DNA of 10,276 bases, taken from NCBI GenBank assembly GCA_937880835.1, contig CALGRN010000302.1:1-10276 (forward strand). The letters run 5' to 3'. Of this stretch, positions 6,208 through 10,276 are shown piece after piece. The position numbers and the translations under genes were made by a program. Source of the stretch: an uncultured Prevotella sp. (GTDB lineage Bacteria; Bacteroidota; Bacteroidia; Bacteroidales; Bacteroidaceae). Below the pieces are notes generated by a model, which was given only the letters and a program-made list of their open reading frames with translations, made no database searches and was not told the DNA's origin. Numbering within the stretch: position 1 is the first letter of the stretch; each line of letters begins with the position of its first letter.

Positions 6208-6456
6208 TTATTTCGTTTCTTCGTAATCTACATATTCTCCTTCATTCTGAGGTATAATCTTCTTGTTTGTTTTATGAGGATTTCTGTTGTCTATTATAGT
6301 TTGTTCGTCGGTATCTTTTCTTCTTTCGGTATTGTCTTTCTGAAATCCTTTCATAGTATTTCGTATCTTCATGACAAAAGAAGAAGCAATCCATATAACT
6401 ATAACTGCCGCTATGATAAAAAATAAAAAAATAAATTTTAATAACGCCATAATCAT
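6208..6456 (-). CDS. Small membrane protein, DUF4834 family
   Basis: An 82-residue protein with one N-terminal membrane segment (about residues 4-27, Leu/Ile/Phe/Val-rich), a basic stretch (MKIRN, about 29-33), then a hydrophilic charged tail rich in Lys, Asn, Asp and Glu. It ends in GEYVDYEETK, a tail I associate with the Bacteroidetes family DUF4834; its function is unknown. The ATG overlaps the pssA stop by four bases (ATGA, 6456-6453), which suggests translational coupling. A second start two codons later (6450) is possible. It is the last gene of the psd-pssA operon, so a role linked to phospholipid synthesis or the membrane is a guess from context only. Confidence 0.8.
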   Translation of the reverse strand: MIMALLKFIFLFFIIAAVIVIWIASSFVMKIRNTMKGFQKDNTERRKDTDEQTIIDNRNPHKTNKKIIPQNEGEYVDYEETK

Positions 6457-7163
6457 ATCATACGTTTATTCTTATATTCTATAAAAACCGAAAGCATAAC
6501 ATAAGCAGCTATTATCAATGAAAAACCGCCTATTCCGAAGAGTTTAAGCACAGGAATACAGAATATGATGAAACCGTATTTGACTTCATTTCCTTTCCAA
6601 CTCCATTGCTTGAATTTGAGCGCAAACATATGAATTTCCGACACAAGAAGCCAACTGCTGATGCAAATCATAGCCAACAGAACTATCAGCATCCATTTAC
6701 CGCTTTCTATAATCTCTGCTCCTCCAACAATCAAAGAACCCCAAAACAAGGCATTCGCAGGAGTAGGAAGTCCTATGAATGATGTAGTCTGTCGTTCATC
6801 GAGATTGAACTTCGCAAGACGTAAAGCCGAAAAAGCCGTCATCACGTATGCAAAGAACGGCAGAATATCCCTAAACGATTCAATAAAAACCGGATAGTCC
6901 ATTATTCTTAATTCATAAAAAACAATAGTGGAAGGTGCTATTCCAAATGTAATAACATCAGCAAGCGAATCGAGTTCTTTACCTATCGGTGAGGAAACGC
7001 CAAGTAAACGTGCGCTCATACCGTCGAAGAAATCGAACACTGCACCTATTATTATAAACATAAGGGCAGTGTCCAGCTTTCCGCTAAAAGCAAAAGCAGT
7101 TGCCACGCATCCTGAAATGAGGTTGAAGCAAGTAATGGTATTTGGAATATGTTTTCTGATCAT
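6453..7163 (-). CDS. pssA: CDP-diacylglycerol-serine O-phosphatidyltransferase
   Basis: A 236-residue integral membrane enzyme of the CDP-alcohol phosphatidyltransferase family. It joins CDP-diacylglycerol and L-serine to give phosphatidylserine and CMP in the cytoplasmic membrane. The signature D-G-x2-A-R-x8-G-x3-D-x3-D is complete: Asp47, Gly48, Ala51, Arg52, Gly61, Asp65, Asp69, with Asp44 just before it. N-terminal NTITCFNLISG (8-18) is typical of the pssA subgroup and supports serine as substrate over glycerol-3-phosphate. Several hydrophobic helices follow to the C-terminus. It lies 25 bases after psd, whose product decarboxylates its own product, so the order psd-pssA is a functional pair. 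The start is the ATG at the conserved beginning. Confidence 0.95.
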   Translation of the reverse strand: MIRKHIPNTITCFNLISGCVATAFAFSGKLDTALMFIIIGAVFDFFDGMSARLLGVSSPIGKELDSLADVITFGIAPSTIVFYELRIMDYPVFIESFRDILPFFAYVMTAFSALRLAKFNLDERQTTSFIGLPTPANALFWGSLIVGGAEIIESGKWMLIVLLAMICISSWLLVSEIHMFALKFKQWSWKGNEVKYGFIIFCIPVLKLFGIGGFSLIIAAYVMLSVFIEYKNKRMI

Positions 7164-7188
7164 TTCAGTTCTTTATATGAACATCGGA

Positions 7189-7881
7189 TTATCTAAGTTT
7201 TGCTATTATGGTCTGATCTCCTGTTGTCGCTTGTCCCATCTTTACACAAACTTCTGTTCCAACGGGCAGATAAACATCTACTCTCGAACCGAATTTAATG
7301 AAACCAAGATGCTCATCGATATAGCATTCTTCTCCTTCTTTGGCATAAGTTACGATGCGTCTTGCCATTGCACCTGCTATCTGTCGGCACAGTATTTCTG
7401 TTCCCTCAGGTGTTTCAATCATAATATCGGCATGCTCGTTTTCTTCACTTGCTTTCGGAAGCCATGCTTTATGGAAATTACCATCAAAGTGTTTGACGAA
7501 CTTAACCTTTCCATCAACGGGAAACCAGTTGGCATGTACATTGAAAAGACTCATAAAGATGCTTATCATGAGACGCTTTTCATGGAAGTATTCGTTTTCT
7601 TCCACCTCTTCAATGACAACAATTCGTCCGTCAGCAGGGGCCACAACAATCTTCTCGGTATCTTCCTGACTGAAATAACGAATAGGACAACGGAAGAAGT
7701 TAAGGACAATACAATAAATCGTTCCGAATATGGTTACAAACGTCCAGAATGGTATCTTGCTGTCAAAAGAACGCCAAAGAATCACGCCCACCGCAATTAT
7801 GACAAACAGACTATATAACAACGTGTCATTACCTTCACGGTGAATTCTGATTTTTTTCAGTTTTTTGATTTTATCGCCCAT
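7189..7881 (-). CDS. psd: Phosphatidylserine decarboxylase
   Basis: A 230-residue pyruvoyl-dependent enzyme that converts phosphatidylserine to phosphatidylethanolamine at the cytoplasmic membrane. It belongs to the short decarboxylase type found in Bacteroidetes and archaea. Two hydrophobic segments (about 21-36 and 45-63) anchor the N-terminus. Motifs: PADGRI (82-87), SLFNVHANW (111-119) with the HxxxH-like region, and the self-cleavage site FGSRVD (197-202), where Ser199 becomes the pyruvoyl group and the chain splits into beta and alpha subunits. The standard LGST of the long enzymes is here FGSR, as in the short type. It is the first gene of the psd-pssA-DUF4834 operon and has a strong promoter at 7908-7939, giving a leader of only about 20 bases. 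Confidence 0.93.
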   Translation of the reverse strand: MGDKIKKLKKIRIHREGNDTLLYSLFVIIAVGVILWRSFDSKIPFWTFVTIFGTIYCIVLNFFRCPIRYFSQEDTEKIVVAPADGRIVVIEEVEENEYFHEKRLMISIFMSLFNVHANWFPVDGKVKFVKHFDGNFHKAWLPKASEENEHADIMIETPEGTEILCRQIAGAMARRIVTYAKEGEECYIDEHLGFIKFGSRVDVYLPVGTEVCVKMGQATTGDQTIIAKLR

Positions 7882-7907
7882 GCTTATTGATAGTTCAAAA
7901 TTGTTTG

Positions 7908-7939
7908 CAAAGATAATCTTTTTTTAATTATTCAGCAAA
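7908..7939 (-). promoter_or_regulatory. Promoter of the psd-pssA-DUF4834 operon
   Basis: On the minus strand TTTG (7939-7936), a 20-base spacer and TAtcTTTG (7915-7908) match the Bacteroidetes consensus exactly. The start point would be near 7900, some 20 bases before the psd ATG. Confidence 0.8.
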
Positions 7940-7955
7940 TTTTTAATATCATTCT

Positions 7956-7987
7956 TTTGGCTGTTTCAAGTTTAAACCGTAACTTTG
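7956..7987 (+). promoter_or_regulatory. Promoter of dnaE
   Basis: TTTG (7956-7959), a 20-base spacer and TAacTTTG (7980-7987) match the Bacteroidetes consensus exactly. Transcription would start near 7995, leaving a leader of about 45 bases before the ATG at 8041. It lies back to back with the psd promoter, separated by 16 bases. Confidence 0.8.
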
Positions 7988-8040
7988 AAGCTCGAATTTT
8001 AATAGTCTTTTTAACCGTTATTTCACAATAAATTCTCTAT

Positions 8041-10276
8041 ATGGAAGATTTCATACACCTTCACGTGCATACATATTACTCTATTCTTGACGGACAGTCA
8101 CCGGTGCAACGGCTTATTGATAAAGCCATTGCGAATGGTATGCGTGGCATGGCTATAACCGATCATGGCGACATGTTCGGAATAAAAGAGTTCTACGATG
8201 CCTGCAAAAAGGTTAACAAGAAACTCAAATCGGAAGGAAAAGAACCTTTCAAACCTATTATAGGATGTGAGATGTATGTGGCAAGACGTCGCAAAGAGAA
8301 TAAAGAAAAAGATACGGGAGACAAAAGCGGATATCATCTTATCGTGCTTGCGAAGAATTATAAAGGTTATAAAAACCTTATAAAACTTGTGTCCCGATCA
8401 TGGATTGATGGTTTTTATTATCGTCCGAGAACTGACAGATACGACTTGGAAAAATATCACGAGGGACTTATTATATGTTCAGCGTGCATAGCAGGAGAAG
8501 TGCCTTCGAAGGTTTTGAAGGATGATATAGAAGGGGCACGTGAAGCCATTGAATGGTATAAAGGAATTTTCGGTGACGATTATTATCTCGAATTGCAACG
8601 TCATGAGGTTAAAGATCCGGATATAAGGGCAAACCGTGAGACGTTTCCTTTGCAGCAGAAAGCCAATAAAATACTCATACAGCTTGCGAAAGAATATGGA
8701 GTAAAGGTTGTGTGCACTAACGACTGCCACTTTGTTGACGAAGAAAATGCGGAAGCACATGATCATCTTTTATGTCTTTCTACAAACAAAGATTTGAATG
8801 ATAAAACAAGAATGCTGTATTCAAAACAAGAATGGTTCAAGACAAAAGAGGAAATGAATGAGATATTCAGCGATATTCCGGAGGCAATGTCTAACACTCT
8901 TGAAATATTGGATAAAGTAGAAACATACAGCATAGATCATGATCCTATAATGCCATTTTTCCCAATTCCCAAAGATTTCGGAACGGAAGAAGAATGGAGA
9001 AATAAGTTCTCGGAGGAAGATTTATATAAAGAGTTCTGTTCGGATGAGAACGGAGAGAATCTGATGCCACACGAAGAAGGTGATAAGAAAATTGCACATC
9101 TTGGCGGATATGAAAAACTTTACCGTATAAAATTTGAAGCAGATTACCTCTCTTATCTTACTTATGAGAGGGCAAAGAAATTCTATGGTGATCCGATACC
9201 CGACGAAGTGGAAGAAAGAATAAGGTTCGAACTTCATATAATGAAAACGATGGGTTTCCCGGGATATTTCCTTATCGTGCAGGATTTTATCAATGCGGCA
9301 CGCGATAAGCTTGGAGTTATGGTTGGACCGGGACGAGGTTCGGCTGCAGGTTCTGTTGCAGCGTATTGTCTCGGAATAACCAAAATCGACCCATTGAAAT
9401 ATGATTTGCTGTTCGAACGTTTCCTTAATCCCGACCGTATTTCGCTTCCAGATATTGATACGGACTTCGACGACGATGGAAGAGGAAAGGTTTTGCAGTG
9501 GGTTATGGATAAATACGGGCACGAGAACTGCGCTCATATCATCACTTACAGTACAATGGCGACAAAGAACTCAATTAAGGATGTTGCCAGAGTAGAAAAA
9601 CTTCCGTTAGACAGAGCAAACGAACTATGCAAAGCAATACCGGAAAGACTGCCTGACGGTGAAAGTATGAACCTTACAAATGCCATAAAATACACCAGTG
9701 AACTTCGTGCAGCAGAAGTCTCTAAGCAAGAAAATGAACGTAATACTATAAAGTATGCCAAGATGCTTGAAGGCACAGTGCGAGGTACGGGTATTCATGC
9801 CTGCGGTTTTATAATATGCCGTGACCCGATAAGCGATTGGGTTCCGGTATCTACTGCTGATGATCCTGACTTCAAAGGGACAAAAGTTCCCGTGACACAA
9901 TACGACGGACATGTCATCGAATCGACAGGACTTATCAAGATGGACTTTCTCGGTTTGAAGACACTTTCGGAGCTTAAAGAGGCTGTAAGGAATGTAAAAA
10001 GAACCAAAGGAATAGATGTTGACCTTGACAATATACCCAAAGATGATGCTTTGACATACAAACTTTATCAGGAAGGACGCACAATAGGCACATTCCAATT
10101 TGAGTCTCCGGGAATGCAGAAATATCTTCGTGAACTGCATCCGGAAGTATTTGAAGATTTGATAGCAATGAATGCGCTCTACCGTCCCGGTCCTATGGAT
10201 TTCATTCCTTCTTTCGTGGCAAGGAAGCAGGGCACAGAGAAGATCACCTATGACCTGCCTGAGATGGAGGAGATCC
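8041..10276 (+). CDS. dnaE: DNA polymerase III alpha subunit, 3' end outside window
   Basis: The first 745 codons of the replicative polymerase; the frame is open to the window edge, so the C-terminal part is missing. It copies DNA from dNTPs as the catalytic core of the replisome. The N-terminal PHP domain (about 1-270) has all nine metal-site residues known from Mycobacterium tuberculosis DnaE1: His8, His10, Asp17, His42, Glu77, His99, Cys149, Asp228, His230. The polymerase domain shows GPGRGSAAGS (429-438), PDIDTDF (470-476) with catalytic Asp473 and Asp475, and IKMDFLGLKTL (632-642) with Asp635 as third catalytic aspartate. The stretch before GPGRGS is about 65 residues longer than in E. 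coli, mainly an acidic insert around residues 310-375. The start MEDFIHLHVHT is the usual Bacteroidales beginning. It is divergent from psd. Confidence 0.97.
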   Translation, partial: MEDFIHLHVHTYYSILDGQSPVQRLIDKAIANGMRGMAITDHGDMFGIKEFYDACKKVNKKLKSEGKEPFKPIIGCEMYVARRRKENKEKDTGDKSGYHLIVLAKNYKGYKNLIKLVSRSWIDGFYYRPRTDRYDLEKYHEGLIICSACIAGEVPSKVLKDDIEGAREAIEWYKGIFGDDYYLELQRHEVKDPDIRANRETFPLQQKANKILIQLAKEYGVKVVCTNDCHFVDEENAEAHDHLLCLSTNKDLNDKTRMLYSKQEWFKTKEEMNEIFSDIPEAMSNTLEILDKVETYSIDHDPIMPFFPIPKDFGTEEEWRNKFSEEDLYKEFCSDENGENLMPHEEGDKKIAHLGGYEKLYRIKFEADYLSYLTYERAKKFYGDPIPDEVEERIRFELHIMKTMGFPGYFLIVQDFINAARDKLGVMVGPGRGSAAGSVAAYCLGITKIDPLKYDLLFERFLNPDRISLPDIDTDFDDDGRGKVLQWVMDKYGHENCAHIITYSTMATKNSIKDVARVEKLPLDRANELCKAIPERLPDGESMNLTNAIKYTSELRAAEVSKQENERNTIKYAKMLEGTVRGTGIHACGFIICRDPISDWVPVSTADDPDFKGTKVPVTQYDGHVIESTGLIKMDFLGLKTLSELKEAVRNVKRTKGIDVDLDNIPKDDALTYKLYQEGRTIGTFQFESPGMQKYLRELHPEVFEDLIAMNALYRPGPMDFIPSFVARKQGTEKITYDLPEMEEI

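Noticed and set aside
6928..7818. 296-codon open frame on + across pssA and psd
   Set aside because: It is antisense to two strongly supported enzymes, and its protein has no domain; such frames arise from antisense codon bias.
8098..10168. Minus-strand open frames inside dnaE
   Set aside because: All are shadows of the continuous dnaE reading frame, which shows conserved PHP and polymerase motifs.

Overview
The window looks like chromosomal DNA from a Bacteroidales bacterium, most likely Prevotella or a relative. This rests on AT-rich spacers, the absence of Shine-Dalgarno sites, promoters of the Bacteroidetes sigma-70 type (TTTG, about 18-20 nt, TAnnTTTG), two secreted proteins with C-terminal modules like type IX secretion (T9SS) sorting domains, a DUF4834 protein, and monofunctional BirA. 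Species cannot be fixed from this sequence alone.

Left part (1-4000), accessory in character: two convergent genes for exported proteins. The first (290-1417, +) is a 375-residue protein of unknown function built from two related beta-rich repeats. The second (1745-3223, -) is a 492-residue Omp28-like protein with a thioredoxin-type CGWC motif. Both end in a similar YYDLSG(R/K) module. Two hairpins lie between their 3' ends. Similar non-coding repeat copies lie on the outer sides of the pair (24-66 and 3898-3940), and an 890-base spacer without a gene separates the pair from the core genes.

Middle part (4114-6119), core genes on +: a YraN/UPF0102 nuclease-fold protein, then birA (biotin-protein ligase) 12 bases later, then pyrH (UMP kinase) after a 176-base gap. 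A perfect 18-bp hairpin after pyrH closes the block and also serves the opposing operon.

Right part (6208-10276): a minus-strand operon psd - pssA - DUF4834, in which the first two genes make phosphatidylethanolamine from CDP-diacylglycerol and serine (PssA makes phosphatidylserine, Psd decarboxylates it). The third is a small membrane protein of unknown function whose start overlaps the pssA stop. Divergent from it is dnaE, the replicative DNA polymerase III alpha subunit, cut off by the window end after 745 codons. The psd-dnaE spacer carries two close-to-ideal divergent promoters.

I see no CRISPR array, phage gene, transposase, tRNA or rRNA, and no convincing undescribed multi-gene system. 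The least ordinary material is the repeat-flanked pair of secreted proteins, the internally duplicated 375-residue protein, the 890-base spacer with several inverted repeats, and some residue-level oddities (BirA loop, YraN motif, an intact PHP site in DnaE).
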